Of a stretch of 62,694 nt of DNA, positions 45,385 through 54,431 are shown one piece after another. The notes under the pieces are model-generated. The model was not told the DNA's origin. It was given only the letters and a program-made list of their open reading frames with translations, and made no database searches. The stretch is taken from positions 1 to 62,694 of the forward strand of contig JAIPDI010000033.1 in assembly GCA_021737785.1 (NCBI GenBank), written 5' to 3'. The DNA is from Deltaproteobacteria bacterium. Its GTDB lineage: Bacteria > Desulfobacterota > DSM-4660 > Desulfatiglandales > Desulfatiglandaceae. The number at the start of each line of letters is the position of its first letter. Within the stretch, counting starts at the first letter, position 1. The position numbers were made by a program, and so were the translations under genes.

Positions 45385-45987
45385 CTACAGATACCTCATC
45401 ACCCCCACCACCTTTCCCTCGATGCAAAGATCCCCCCTGTTGACCCGTATGGATTCCATCCCTGCATGGGCAGGCCGGAGTTCGATGTGACCCTTTCCCC
45501 GGTAATACCTTTTGACCGTTGCTTCGTTATTGATGAGCGCCACCACAATATCTCCGTTCTGTGCCACGGGTTGTCGTCTCACCACCACGAAATCCCCGTC
45601 CAGGATCCCATCCTCTTCCATGGAATCCCCTGCCACCTGGAGCACAAAACACTCTCCGCTGTCGGCCATGGAGGGCGGGACCTCCACCACGCTTCGGTCT
45701 TCGATGGCCTCGATCGGCCGCCCCGCCGCCACCCGTCCCAACAGGGGGAATTCGAACCGCCTGTTCTCCACCGGGCTGATGATCTCCATGGCCCGTTTCC
45801 GGTTTTTTTCCTTCGGCAGCCGGATATAGCCCTTCCGCTCCAGGATCTTGAGATAGGTGGTGACCGTGTTATATGAGGCAAAACCGAAATGGGCGCAGAT
45901 CTCGTCAAAGGAAGGGGCCGTTCCCCACGATTCCACATACCTGGAGATATAATCCAGAAAGTCCTTTTGTTTATCCGTCAATTTCAT
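45385..45987 (-). CDS. lexA: LexA repressor
   Basis: A 200-residue LexA of normal length. The N-terminal winged helix contains FDEICAHFGFASYNTVTTYLKILERKGYI. The cleavage site is Ala-Gly in LLGRVAAGRPIEA; the catalytic Ser is in QVAGDSMEEDGI and the Lys in NEATVKRYY. RecA-stimulated self-cleavage relieves repression of the SOS genes. It is the first gene of the lexA-imuB-dnaE2 set, so it probably represses itself and the mutasome from the promoter at 46076. Confidence 0.95.
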   Translation of the reverse strand: MKLTDKQKDFLDYISRYVESWGTAPSFDEICAHFGFASYNTVTTYLKILERKGYIRLPKEKNRKRAMEIISPVENRRFEFPLLGRVAAGRPIEAIEDRSVVEVPPSMADSGECFVLQVAGDSMEEDGILDGDFVVVRRQPVAQNGDIVVALINNEATVKRYYRGKGHIELRPAHAGMESIRVNRGDLCIEGKVVGVMRYL

Positions 45988-46075
45988 CGGCTCCTCCTCA
46001 CCCTAGAAGCGGGAGCGGCGGTTGGATAACGGGCCGCATTCCCACCGCAACTCTCCTTGATCCTGGTATGGATGG

Positions 46076-46104
46076 AGAATACTGTAAATTAAACTGAAAG
46101 TCAA
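46076..46104 (-). promoter_or_regulatory. lexA promoter with candidate operator
   Basis: On the minus strand TTGACT (46104-46099) is followed after 17 bases by TATTCT (46081-46076). Within the spacer a direct repeat ACTG-N8-ACTG (46081-46096, plus strand reading) could be a LexA operator. This site is not a canonical Escherichia coli box (CTGT-N8-ACAG). It lies about 90 bases upstream of the lexA ATG. Confidence 0.5.
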
Positions 46105-46210
46105 CAGGAAAAAATGAGCGGCTGTCTGTATCTGTAAAGGAGGGATACACCGCAAATGGATGGAAGGAAGATATTATGACACCGCAAAGGGTAATGGCGT
46201 CTGCAGGAGG

Positions 46211-47170
46211 CTATCGACCGTCGACTGAATCCAAAATGTCGCCCCTGGAAAGGGCGCTGACAACCGCTTCTCTTATCCGTTCGTATGTTGCATCGGGCCT
46301 TTTCTCATCTGCTATAGAACCGCTTATGCTGTCAACAGTCGATAAATAGCCGTCCGCATTGCGGTCAACAAGAATAAAAAACGGCTTCTGAACATCGTCT
46401 TTATACCCCATGACCTTCATGGACCTGCCGTAGTCTTTTCCTTCCTTGATGATTATGATCATTCGGCCCCAAGAGACAGGGACCTCGACCTGGTAGGTGC
46501 AGATACCGTCCGGGCAGATCGGCACCCCGTTCTCGTCCATATCCTTTATATGGGTAAACGGTCTGATGATGCCGCAAAGATTTCTGCGACTGTTGAATAT
46601 GATGACGGGGTCTCCGGGCCTGCAGAGATTGAATAGCTTTTCCATGGCCGGATTGTCCAATGCGATGCAGCCCTCGGTCCAGTCGGTCTCTTTGTTCTTG
46701 CCGAAATATCTGAAAACCCCTCCGCCATGGATCCCGATGCCGCAGCCCAGGCCGGTACCGCAGGGTGTATGGCCTGACTTCCGAATGTCTTGATATATTT
46801 TTTTATATTCCTTGAGAGATATCACACCTTGGGCCAAACCCCTGGCCGCGTCGGCAAGATTGGGGTAAGAGATGCCCAGGAACCGGTGGAATTCGCTTTT
46901 GTATTTCTTATAAGTGATGACATAAAGGCCTTCAGGGGTCGCGCCGTCAAATGACTTGTATTTGTCTGAATCAGGGTCTATGCCGAATGCGGCCGGAAAT
47001 TCGGCGGCCTGTTCCCCATCCGCAACCACGACCAATTTCTTCCTGGCCTTGTCTATAATTATGATTCGTCCGGTGTTGAGTGGCGGGGTTTCCGATCGGG
47101 CATTTACGGTTGAAAAAATCAGAACCAGAAATATTATGAATTGATTTTTCAACGCAAAATTTGATAACAT
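46211..47170 (-). CDS. L,D-transpeptidase (YkuD) 1
   Basis: 319 residues from the ATG at 47170; an upstream in-frame start at 47221 adds 17 residues. A signal peptide (residues 1-26, LKNQFIIFLVLIFSTVNARSE) is followed by the YkuD domain: IIIIDKARKKLVVVADGEQAAEF, ATPEGLYVITYKK, then GIGIHGGGVFRYFG and the active-site block DWTEGCIALDN with the catalytic Cys. The C-terminal 90 residues (from VPICPDGICTYQV) are an unrecognised extension. It is divergent from the Lpp-like lipoprotein (39-base space). Confidence 0.9.
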   Translation of the reverse strand: MLSNFALKNQFIIFLVLIFSTVNARSETPPLNTGRIIIIDKARKKLVVVADGEQAAEFPAAFGIDPDSDKYKSFDGATPEGLYVITYKKYKSEFHRFLGISYPNLADAARGLAQGVISLKEYKKIYQDIRKSGHTPCGTGLGCGIGIHGGGVFRYFGKNKETDWTEGCIALDNPAMEKLFNLCRPGDPVIIFNSRRNLCGIIRPFTHIKDMDENGVPICPDGICTYQVEVPVSWGRMIIIIKEGKDYGRSMKVMGYKDDVQKPFFILVDRNADGYLSTVDSISGSIADEKRPDATYERIREAVVSALSRGDILDSVDGR

Positions 47171-47209
47171 AAGCGTGTCGAACCATATACCCGGAAAGGA
47201 GGATAGAAG

Positions 47210-47578
47210 ATGTTGATGCAAAGAATGAACAGGATGTTTTCCAAAACGATTGCCTTTGGCGGTCTCTTATGCCTCTTGGGCTTTGGGGGCTGTGCCACCC
47301 TCACCAAAGAAGACAGGGCCTTTTTGGAGGGGACCAAGCAATCGGCCGAAGAGGCCAGGGCTGCGGCCGCCAAAGCCGAGGCCGCCGCGGCCAGGGCCGA
47401 GGCCGTCAACAAAAAACTTGAAGACATGGTCGCACGCCTCGAAAAGGCCGCTTTCAGTGCTGAGCAGACTGCAAACAGGGCCGACATGGCCGCCACCAAG
47501 GCGATGGATGCCGCAGAGCGTGCAGAGGCCGTAGCCAAAAAGACAGAACGCATCTTCGAAAAATCCCTTAAGAAGTAG
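47210..47578 (+). CDS. Alanine-rich Lpp-like lipoprotein
   Basis: A 122-residue lipoprotein. AAAGGAGGATAGAAG lies immediately before the ATG. The signal peptide ends in lipobox LLGFGGCATL. The mature part is an alanine-rich amphipathic helix with heptad-like repeats (AAAAKAEAAAARAEAVNKKL, then AEQTANRADMAATKAMDAA) and the last two residues are Lys-Lys. This size and plan resembles Lpp/OprI, which uses a C-terminal Lys for covalent attachment to peptidoglycan by L,D-transpeptidases. Two such enzymes flank the gene. Covalent attachment is an inference. Confidence 0.85.
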   Translation: MLMQRMNRMFSKTIAFGGLLCLLGFGGCATLTKEDRAFLEGTKQSAEEARAAAAKAEAAAARAEAVNKKLEDMVARLEKAAFSAEQTANRADMAATKAMDAAERAEAVAKKTERIFEKSLKK

Positions 47579-47587
47579 CCGCCCTGG

Positions 47588-48514
47588 TTAAGGTTTTTTG
47601 GGGCGCGCAACAGCCGCAGGCACCCCGGTTTTGTCCTTCAACGCCCTGTCCAGGGTCTCGACATCGACGTCAAGGGGGCCTACGGCTGTTTCCCAGCGAG
47701 AGAGTTCGCCCATCGCCTTTGAACGCAGATCGTCGATCCGGTTATCAAAATCGTCAAATACCTGTATCCAGCACTTCCCACCTCCCCATCCCACATTGAT
47801 CGGTTCATAGACGACATGGACGATCGTCCCCACGGATATGAGCGGATAGAGTATGCTTACGTCTTCAGGGTACATGCGGATACAGCCGTGGCTTACTCTC
47901 CGCCCGATTCCCCATGGCTGATTTGTACCATGTATTGCATATTGCCTTTGGGAAAGACGAAAAACATAGTCGCCCAGCGGGTTCTCCGGCCCCGGCGGCA
48001 CCTCGGCCGGGAGATCCGGTTCCATTTCCTTGATTGACTCCGGCACCACCCAGGTTGGGTTAGCGGTCTTGCTTTGTACTGTATAGACACCCAATTCGGT
48101 GAGAAAGCCTTCTGTGCCGATGCCAATGGGGGCAGTGAGAAAGTATTGGTTGCCGCCGTCCGAAAAGAAGTAGTAAAGGCGCATCTCCGCCAGATTTACA
48201 ACGATACCCGAGCTTATACGCTCTCGAGGGAGTATAACGGCCGACGGGACAAGCACAAGACCCTCCTTGGGCGGCACCCAGGGATCAACCCCCGGGTTCG
48301 CAGCAATGATCTGATTGTATCCAAGGTCAAAGTCACGTGCGATATCCAGGAGCGTGTCCTTTTCATTCGCTTTTACCCAGCGCGCGGCGCCATATAAGGT
48401 CCTGTCAGGGGACAGTACGAAGGCTCTCAAGGCCCATGCGGAATGGGCACAGAACAATACCCAAATAATGGCTGCCGCTCCGAAAATAAAAGGCCTTGTT
48501 CGCCACATCACCAT
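47588..48514 (-). CDS. L,D-transpeptidase (YkuD) 2 with LysM-like N-terminal region
   Basis: About 308 residues. The start is uncertain: a TTG at 48520 lies 9 bases after AGGAGG, and an ATG at 48514 lies 15 bases after it; I use 48514. A signal peptide (RPFIFGAAAIIWVLFCAHSAWA) is followed by a LysM-like segment (DTLLDIARDFDLGYNQIIAANPG) and the YkuD domain with IHGTNQPWGIGRRVSHGCIRM, which has the His and Cys of the active site. This pattern belongs to the ErfK/YbiS/YcfS type that links lipoproteins to murein. It converges on the lipoprotein gene, 9 bases away. Confidence 0.92.
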   Translation of the reverse strand: MVMWRTRPFIFGAAAIIWVLFCAHSAWALRAFVLSPDRTLYGAARWVKANEKDTLLDIARDFDLGYNQIIAANPGVDPWVPPKEGLVLVPSAVILPRERISSGIVVNLAEMRLYYFFSDGGNQYFLTAPIGIGTEGFLTELGVYTVQSKTANPTWVVPESIKEMEPDLPAEVPPGPENPLGDYVFRLSQRQYAIHGTNQPWGIGRRVSHGCIRMYPEDVSILYPLISVGTIVHVVYEPINVGWGGGKCWIQVFDDFDNRIDDLRSKAMGELSRWETAVGPLDVDVETLDRALKDKTGVPAAVARPKKP

Positions 48515-48727
48515 TTTCAAAAACGCTTCCCTCCTTGGATCCAAATAATGACCTCAGCTCGCGATTACCTGATTCATCTTTATCGTTAATGCCTCCAAAA
48601 GTCAATAACCGGGATCGTCGACCGCTGACCCTCCCCGACTGTCCACACAATACGCAACAAGGTCGAGGAAACAGGGCCAGGGAGTGCTCGATGAACACCC
48701 CTGATTTTCATGGAGGGATTGCCGGAG

Positions 48728-49630
48728 TCAGGGATTGCCCGAACAGACCTTGCCCAGATGGGCCAATATGGGCTGGTGAAGGTTCACACCGAAGAAATTG
48801 CAGTACGGCGTGCATTTGGAGAGGAGCATGAAGGTGATCTTGTCTCTTACCGCCCCCTTTTCCTCTTCCAGGGCGTCGAAGTTGCCCCCGCCCTTGGAGA
48901 TGACCATGTCGGCCCGGTGGATCAATTCCGTCACCTCTTGAGAACATCTGCAAAGGACCGTCCCCGGGCACGGCCCGTCAATTCCATTTTCCACGATGGT
49001 TGAGATCTCGTGGATTCCCACCGACCGCGCCTCATCCATGGTGGCATCATTGAGCGCGGGCACGCTCCTCACGATAAAGACGATATCCATATCCCGCAGC
49101 CCCCTGATGGTTTCCATGAGGAGTCTGTCAAAGACAATCTCACCGGCATTGTCTCCCAGATAGACCAGAAAACGACACTTGTCCAGCCGCCTTCGGAATT
49201 TCTGATACTCTATATCGGAGACAGGCTCTCTCAGCCTCTCGGCAATAGAGTTTTCAATGTCGGTGGGCCGGTTTCCCATCATAAGATCGATGGTATTTCC
49301 CAGAATGGCCAGTTTTACGGCCGTATGAAGCGGATCAGAGGCCGCTTTCAGCATGCTTTTCAGAAACGGGACGATCCCCATGATCCGCCTGTTCTGAAGG
49401 GTCTTGACCTCTTGAAAGGGATCCCTTCTCCCGGTCGCATCCATCATCACATGCATGACCCTCTCAAGGACTTCAGGGCTGGTGATATCCCACGACCGGC
49501 CCCTCAACCACGGGATGTCCAAGATATTGCCATACAGTTCTTTTTCTGCGTCACCCTGGAGTCCCAGTTCCCTCATGGCGGTGATGGACATGGTCAAGAT
49601 ACAGGGAATGCATTCCGGTTGAATCCGCAT
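48728..49630 (-). CDS. DUF89/ARMT1-like phosphatase family protein
   Basis: A 300-residue protein. The N-terminal PECIPCILTM carries two Cys; the middle GDNAGEIVFDRLL contains the metal-binding Asp/Asn of DUF89; ISKGGGNFDAL is the conserved distal block. DUF89 includes damage-control phosphatases that dephosphorylate reactive sugar or cofactor phosphates. The Cys-rich N terminus is typical of the archaeal and delta-proteobacterial branch and could bind metal. It lies on the same strand as the beta-helix and lptD genes, 21 bases after the former. Confidence 0.88.
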   Translation of the reverse strand: MRIQPECIPCILTMSITAMRELGLQGDAEKELYGNILDIPWLRGRSWDITSPEVLERVMHVMMDATGRRDPFQEVKTLQNRRIMGIVPFLKSMLKAASDPLHTAVKLAILGNTIDLMMGNRPTDIENSIAERLREPVSDIEYQKFRRRLDKCRFLVYLGDNAGEIVFDRLLMETIRGLRDMDIVFIVRSVPALNDATMDEARSVGIHEISTIVENGIDGPCPGTVLCRCSQEVTELIHRADMVISKGGGNFDALEEEKGAVRDKITFMLLSKCTPYCNFFGVNLHQPILAHLGKVCSGNP

Positions 49631-49651
49631 CTTCTCTCTCTTTTGCCTCTT

Positions 49652-51661
49652 TTATTTTACATCCACCTGCACGCTGTCATAGGTCAACCGGTCAAAATCG
49701 ATTGAACCGTTCACCGCCATGTCAATCCCGAAATAGAACACATAGGTCCCGGGGATGCTTTGCGGCAGGCTCAATATGGCCGTTCCCGGGATGCTGAATA
49801 ATGGACCCTGGTAGGTGACGGAAAGGCCGGGGACCCAGGTCCAGGCCCCCCCCGTGACATCATAATGGAACCAGCCGAAGGGGCTTGAGGCGGCCACCCA
49901 CCAGTCTGCAGGGTCACCTCCATGTATTCCGGGATCAAGGGCCACCCTTACGGAAAGGGCCTGGGACGAGGAAAGGGTTAGGGGCCCATCCGAGCCGTTT
50001 GCCTTGATGTCGGGAACCGGGTCCTGAGTCGGCTGACCCCCATGTTCATAGGCCCCCCGATCCACGCCCGGACCCCCGGGCCGCGGATTGTTTTCCAGGT
50101 CATGGTCAGGCACGAGACCGCCCAAACTTCCCACTGCCAGGCCGCTGTCCATGGCCGGGCTGCCCACTTGAAGGTGCCCATCGAAGGCATCCAGGTTTGA
50201 ATTGACAAAGAGTGGGTTCTGTTCCAGGTCATGGGCCGAAAGCCCCACATTCCCCATCTTGGCGTTAAAAACCACATTGTAATCCGTATTGACCGAGCCG
50301 AAAACGGCCGGCTCGAACCAGATGTAACAGGCATTGTCCGAAGGATCATGGAATTCAGGGTAGCCCATGAAGATGTTGTTCTGCAAAATAATGGTTTCGG
50401 AGCCGTCACAGTCCCCGCTGTCGCATTCAATGAGGCACAGGCAATCCCCCTGGCCGACAATGGTGGAATTGACCACCGAGACCTGGCTGCCTCTCCTCGC
50501 GTTGAGGGCCAGTGCGCTCCCTCCGGCGCGACAGTTGTCTACGTGATAGGTGAAGGGCTTTCCCTCAAAAAAGCCACAGCTGCTTGCCATGAGGGTGTTT
50601 TCGATGCGGGTCGGCCCATTGACCTTGATCTGATCTCCTGCATTTCCATAGGACCGGGTTCTCCTGATCTGGATGTTGGAAGGAGGGAGCCGCACGTACA
50701 GCATGTCCAGGCCGTCCGATGTGTTGTACCGAAAGATCGCGTCTTCAAAGACCCAGTTCCCGCCCGTGGCGCCCAGACCCACGCCGTCGCCGTAGCCGCC
50801 GGCCGTCTGTCCCCAGCAGCCGTTTGGCTCCCCTTGCGGGTAGGTCTCTCCACATCCGTTCCATTCAACCGTGAGACTGCGAAAGATCAAATTCCCGGCG
50901 CTGGTGCTCTCCCCCACATCTCCGTCCCATCCGACCCCGCCATTGGCCGCGATCCTCACGTTCTCCACGGTCCAGTCCGAGATGCGCCCGGCATGCACCC
51001 CGGCCCATGCCAGGCCGTGGATATTGAGGTGGGACAGGACCACCTGTGAAGAATCTGCCGCGTATATCCCAACAGGCGCCCAATCGCCGAAAGGATCGGT
51101 ATCCCTCTCACACCTCATGGCCGGATCCGGATGGCCTTCCACGCAGCCGGAATGGTCCGTGATTTCAAGACACCCGATAACTGCGTGGGACGTACCATCC
51201 AGGCTCAGGATCTGCCATGGCCTCTCCGCCCCCCACAACTCCGGGGGGTTGGTGCATCCCTGTTCCCAGCCGACCCCCAGGATGCGCGTCGGGTGTGACG
51301 TGTCCTGCCCTGAAGGGAGCGGGGGCAGGTGGCATTCATAGGCCCCCGATGCATCACACCATCCTGTATTGGGGGCGCCGAAACCCATCCGATAGCTCCC
51401 CGAATGGATCAGGACCGTATCCCCCCCCTGGATCTTCCAGTTGCCGGATGCATCCAGCGCCCAGAAAGGGTGGGACCAGGCACAGGCCTGGTTCTCGCCC
51501 GATCCCGGGTAGGGGGCATCGGACAGTCCCGTACACTGGCCCGCCGTACCCCCGTCAGTCCGCACATAATAGGTCTCGGCCGGGCACCAGGACGCCCACA
51601 TCAGGATATTGACGAATAGAAGTCCCCAAAAAAGAGCAGACCTCATTTGATTGTTTTTCAT
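49652..51661 (-). CDS. Secreted right-handed beta-helix repeat protein
   Basis: A 669-residue exported protein; AGGAGGGAGTAGGG lies before the ATG. After a signal peptide (ALFWGLLFVNILMWASWCPA) an opening block TYYVRTDGGTAGQC recalls polysaccharide lyase/pectate-lyase-like helices. A long beta-helix follows, with Asn/Gly-rich repeats and conserved-type turns (RYNTSDGLDMLYVRLP, QNPLFVNSNLDAFDGHLQVG). The C-terminal 120 residues (LTLSSSQALSVRVALDPG) form a separate beta-sandwich-like domain. It could bind or cleave a polysaccharide, but no catalytic set is recognised. It lies 51 bases after lptD. Confidence 0.82.
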   Translation of the reverse strand: MKNNQMRSALFWGLLFVNILMWASWCPAETYYVRTDGGTAGQCTGLSDAPYPGSGENQACAWSHPFWALDASGNWKIQGGDTVLIHSGSYRMGFGAPNTGWCDASGAYECHLPPLPSGQDTSHPTRILGVGWEQGCTNPPELWGAERPWQILSLDGTSHAVIGCLEITDHSGCVEGHPDPAMRCERDTDPFGDWAPVGIYAADSSQVVLSHLNIHGLAWAGVHAGRISDWTVENVRIAANGGVGWDGDVGESTSAGNLIFRSLTVEWNGCGETYPQGEPNGCWGQTAGGYGDGVGLGATGGNWVFEDAIFRYNTSDGLDMLYVRLPPSNIQIRRTRSYGNAGDQIKVNGPTRIENTLMASSCGFFEGKPFTYHVDNCRAGGSALALNARRGSQVSVVNSTIVGQGDCLCLIECDSGDCDGSETIILQNNIFMGYPEFHDPSDNACYIWFEPAVFGSVNTDYNVVFNAKMGNVGLSAHDLEQNPLFVNSNLDAFDGHLQVGSPAMDSGLAVGSLGGLVPDHDLENNPRPGGPGVDRGAYEHGGQPTQDPVPDIKANGSDGPLTLSSSQALSVRVALDPGIHGGDPADWWVAASSPFGWFHYDVTGGAWTWVPGLSVTYQGPLFSIPGTAILSLPQSIPGTYVFYFGIDMAVNGSIDFDRLTYDSVQVDVK

Positions 51662-51712
51662 CCCTACTCCCTCCTTTCTGGAACATCATCCTGAACAAAA
51701 TGTCTGAAACGC

Positions 51713-53974
51713 CTACCAACGCCCTGTGTCTCCCAGCCCGACCAGGCGTATGAGAACCATAACATTGGTGTCGCCGTCCTCTTTTGCAGCACCCAATTTC
51801 AGGCCCCAGCACTGACTCTGGTATCCTATCCACCCGGCACTCGAGATGGTCTGCCCCGCCTCCATATCCCTTTGAAAGGAGCCTCCCACGGAAAACCCAT
51901 GGAAAAGGTTCACGTCGGCACGGAAGTTGATGTTTGTCTGGCCGTCTTGAGCATCTTTAAAATACTGATAGTTCACCTCGTAGGTATCCGTTCTCCCCCC
52001 GGCCCGGCTGAAAGAGAGACTCCCTGAGAGGGTGGAACGGGAAAACGTATTGTCGTAGTGATCCCACCCTGCGCTCCCCCGCAGGTCCAGAGACGAGAAA
52101 GGTCTCACGATCAGTTCTGCCAAAAGGGGGGTGAAAGGTCTACCTTCATCGCCCTGGCGCGCGGTATCAATATCATAGCCCTGGTACAGTTTAAAGGTAC
52201 CCCATTGACTGTAAGTGACTCTTCCCTTCTTGTCTTTAAAACGGGCATCCAGGAAATTTTCGAGGGCAAAGGCGATACGGTTTCTGCTCTTATCCTCATC
52301 GTCCTCCTGGTGGATGGAATCAAACCACGGACTTTCATATCCGCCCCTGTCAATAGGAGAAAACCATGGGATATTATCTCCATTTGTTCGGTATCCCCTG
52401 TACAGGTAGGTGAGCACCGGAGAGATCTTGTGCCGCACTCTATCGGCATTGAACCATTGAAGATCGTAAACCCGCTCCACATTGGTGGCCAGCCTTGTGC
52501 TTGCCTCATAGACCGTCTGGTATTGGTTCTCCCTCTTCCCCTCATTGTCTTCGGCCCATAGGCCGTTATATGTATAACTGAAGGACGGCTCAAACTGGAC
52601 ATAGGGTCCGATCCACAACGGAAAGTTTACCTGGGGAGAAATAGAGATGCTGTGGCCCTTATTCGCCTCATCGCTCCATACGTAATCATAATTGGATTCA
52701 AGATTGAAAAATACGGGCAAGCTTCTGATCTGCTCGGGGAGGAGCATGAAATTGAGACCTCCCACAGGTTCCTGCATCATATTTTTGTCGGCAGGATCTT
52801 CCGATGGCTGATAATAACTCCCAATGCCCTGAAGGCTGTAGGATTCGCCGTCACGACTGAGCCTGAGAGCGGACCTCCGAGTGGGCGATCGCTTTTCCTG
52901 AAACGGACGATTGGATTTCTCATCCATATTCGTCCTGGAGGAAAACCCGAAAAGTTTCTCTTCAAATTCCCTCAGATAGTCCTGATCGCTCACATAATCC
53001 GCGTCGAGCCGCGCCGACACATCGAACGGGAGCGCCTGGTCAGCCCAGCCCCTCAGCCAGTACCGCGTGCTGTTGGTGCGGGCAAACGGGCTGATCTCCA
53101 AGGCATCCTTATCCGTCATGTTCTTGGTTTTTTCCATATCCGAAAGGATATCGAACTCCAAAACGCCCTCTGAATCCTCATCTTCAATATAACGGAATTC
53201 CACCCCCTGCATATATCCCCTGCTGCTCATGAAGCGGCCATAAAAGGTGGCATCGGTCTGGTCTGAAATCGCCCAATAAAAGGGGATCTCCAGTTCACCG
53301 CCGTTGAGGGTGGAGTAGCCCACACGGGGAGGGAGCAACCCGGACTGGCGTTTGGTTTTGGCGGGAAAAATCATGTAAGGGACATAAATAATCGGCAGGC
53401 CTTTCACACGGAATGCAGAATGCTTGACCGCACCGTAGCCCTCGATGGTTACCTTGACCTCGGAACCGGTGATGGTCCAGTCGGGATTGGCGCCGTCGCA
53501 GGTGGTCAGGCTGCATTCCTGGACCACATAGGTATCCTCCCCCACCTTCTCCATGTGACTCCCCCGGATGTAATAATGATTGGCCCTCAGGAAAAGTGAG
53601 GCGTCCACGATTTCTCCGGTCCGGGTATTGAGATTGAAAGTCCCTTCCCTACCCGTCACCACGTCCCCCTCTGTCTCCAACCGCAAGCCGCCGGAGACCC
53701 TGGCGATCCCCGTCTTCACATTGAACTCGGCATGCTCTGTAAAGAGGGTCTGCCCCGCCTTGGTAATCACCACATCCCCTTCCGCAAGGTAAGTGCCTTC
53801 CTTTTCATTATAGGTCAGGGAGTTGGCAGTGATATTCCAGGGAATCGCATCATCGTCCAGCAGCCCCCTTTTTGTTTGCAGGTTCTGTGCAAAGAGGTTG
53901 CCCGCACTCAAGAGCAGACACAGGACTACGATCGCGCATAAGGCAGCGGGTCTTAGAGGGTATCGGGGCCGAAT
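51713..53974 (-). CDS. lptD: LPS-assembly outer membrane protein LptD, apparently ATT start
   Basis: About 753 residues if the ATT at 53974 is the start. The N-terminal OstA/LptA-like jellyroll (ITANSLTYNEKEGTYLAEGDVVITKAG) is followed by the LptD barrel (VPYMIFPAKTKRQSGLLPPRVGYS and many antiparallel strands up to the C-terminal RLVGLGDTGRW). LptD inserts LPS in the outer leaflet with LptE. In the frame the only ATG-like starts are non-canonical; the ATT at 53974 lies 9 bases after AAGGAGG and begins a complete signal peptide (RPRYPLRPAALCAIVVLCLL.. ending SAGNLFA). Other possible starts (CTG 53923, TTG 53911) would remove that signal. Confidence 0.88.
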   Translation of the reverse strand: MRPRYPLRPAALCAIVVLCLLLSAGNLFAQNLQTKRGLLDDDAIPWNITANSLTYNEKEGTYLAEGDVVITKAGQTLFTEHAEFNVKTGIARVSGGLRLETEGDVVTGREGTFNLNTRTGEIVDASLFLRANHYYIRGSHMEKVGEDTYVVQECSLTTCDGANPDWTITGSEVKVTIEGYGAVKHSAFRVKGLPIIYVPYMIFPAKTKRQSGLLPPRVGYSTLNGGELEIPFYWAISDQTDATFYGRFMSSRGYMQGVEFRYIEDEDSEGVLEFDILSDMEKTKNMTDKDALEISPFARTNSTRYWLRGWADQALPFDVSARLDADYVSDQDYLREFEEKLFGFSSRTNMDEKSNRPFQEKRSPTRRSALRLSRDGESYSLQGIGSYYQPSEDPADKNMMQEPVGGLNFMLLPEQIRSLPVFFNLESNYDYVWSDEANKGHSISISPQVNFPLWIGPYVQFEPSFSYTYNGLWAEDNEGKRENQYQTVYEASTRLATNVERVYDLQWFNADRVRHKISPVLTYLYRGYRTNGDNIPWFSPIDRGGYESPWFDSIHQEDDEDKSRNRIAFALENFLDARFKDKKGRVTYSQWGTFKLYQGYDIDTARQGDEGRPFTPLLAELIVRPFSSLDLRGSAGWDHYDNTFSRSTLSGSLSFSRAGGRTDTYEVNYQYFKDAQDGQTNINFRADVNLFHGFSVGGSFQRDMEAGQTISSAGWIGYQSQCWGLKLGAAKEDGDTNVMVLIRLVGLGDTGRW

Positions 53975-53983
53975 GGTAAGGGT

Positions 53984-53990
53984 CCTCCTT
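53984..53990 (-). promoter_or_regulatory. lptD: Ribosome binding site that decides the lptD start
   Basis: AAGGAGG on the minus strand lies 9 bases before the ATT codon at 53974. A stop codon (TGA at 53992-53990) precedes it in frame, and no ATG, GTG or TTG occurs between it and 53911. Confidence 0.6.
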
Positions 53991-54431
53991 CACTTCACGC
54001 TAAACCGACCACCCGTCCATTACCACAACAACAAAATTATGACAACTCATATGAAACATCGACTGATTGCCGGTCGAAGCGTTCGTGTTCAGCAGGATCA
54101 TCTAGCGCTCCGAAGAGCAATCATGGTTTCGACGGGCCGGGAAAAGGGCCCCTCCCGACCCCTTGGCTTCAGACCACCCATCTCCGGCTTCTCATGTCGT
54201 CAGCCGGCCCATTTCACCGCTTTGATTGGTTGCTGGACATCCCCCGCCGCGAGGGCAATTCAATATTCGTCCGTCGGAAAGGTTTCGCCCGGGCTGACCG
54301 TCCTTTTTCCGGCCAGAGGTGATCTTCCAGGAAAGGTCCAAGGATTCAGAAGGTTCAAGGGTTACGAATCACCGCCATGGTCCCTGCAAAGGCGATCCCG
54401 CAGCCGAAGGGACAGCACCTATAAGGGTGCC
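53991..54431. other. 441-base spacer, no gene recognised
   Basis: It separates lptD from the M48 protease gene. I see no convincing reading frame, repeat or promoter. The lptD promoter probably lies here. Confidence 0.3.
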
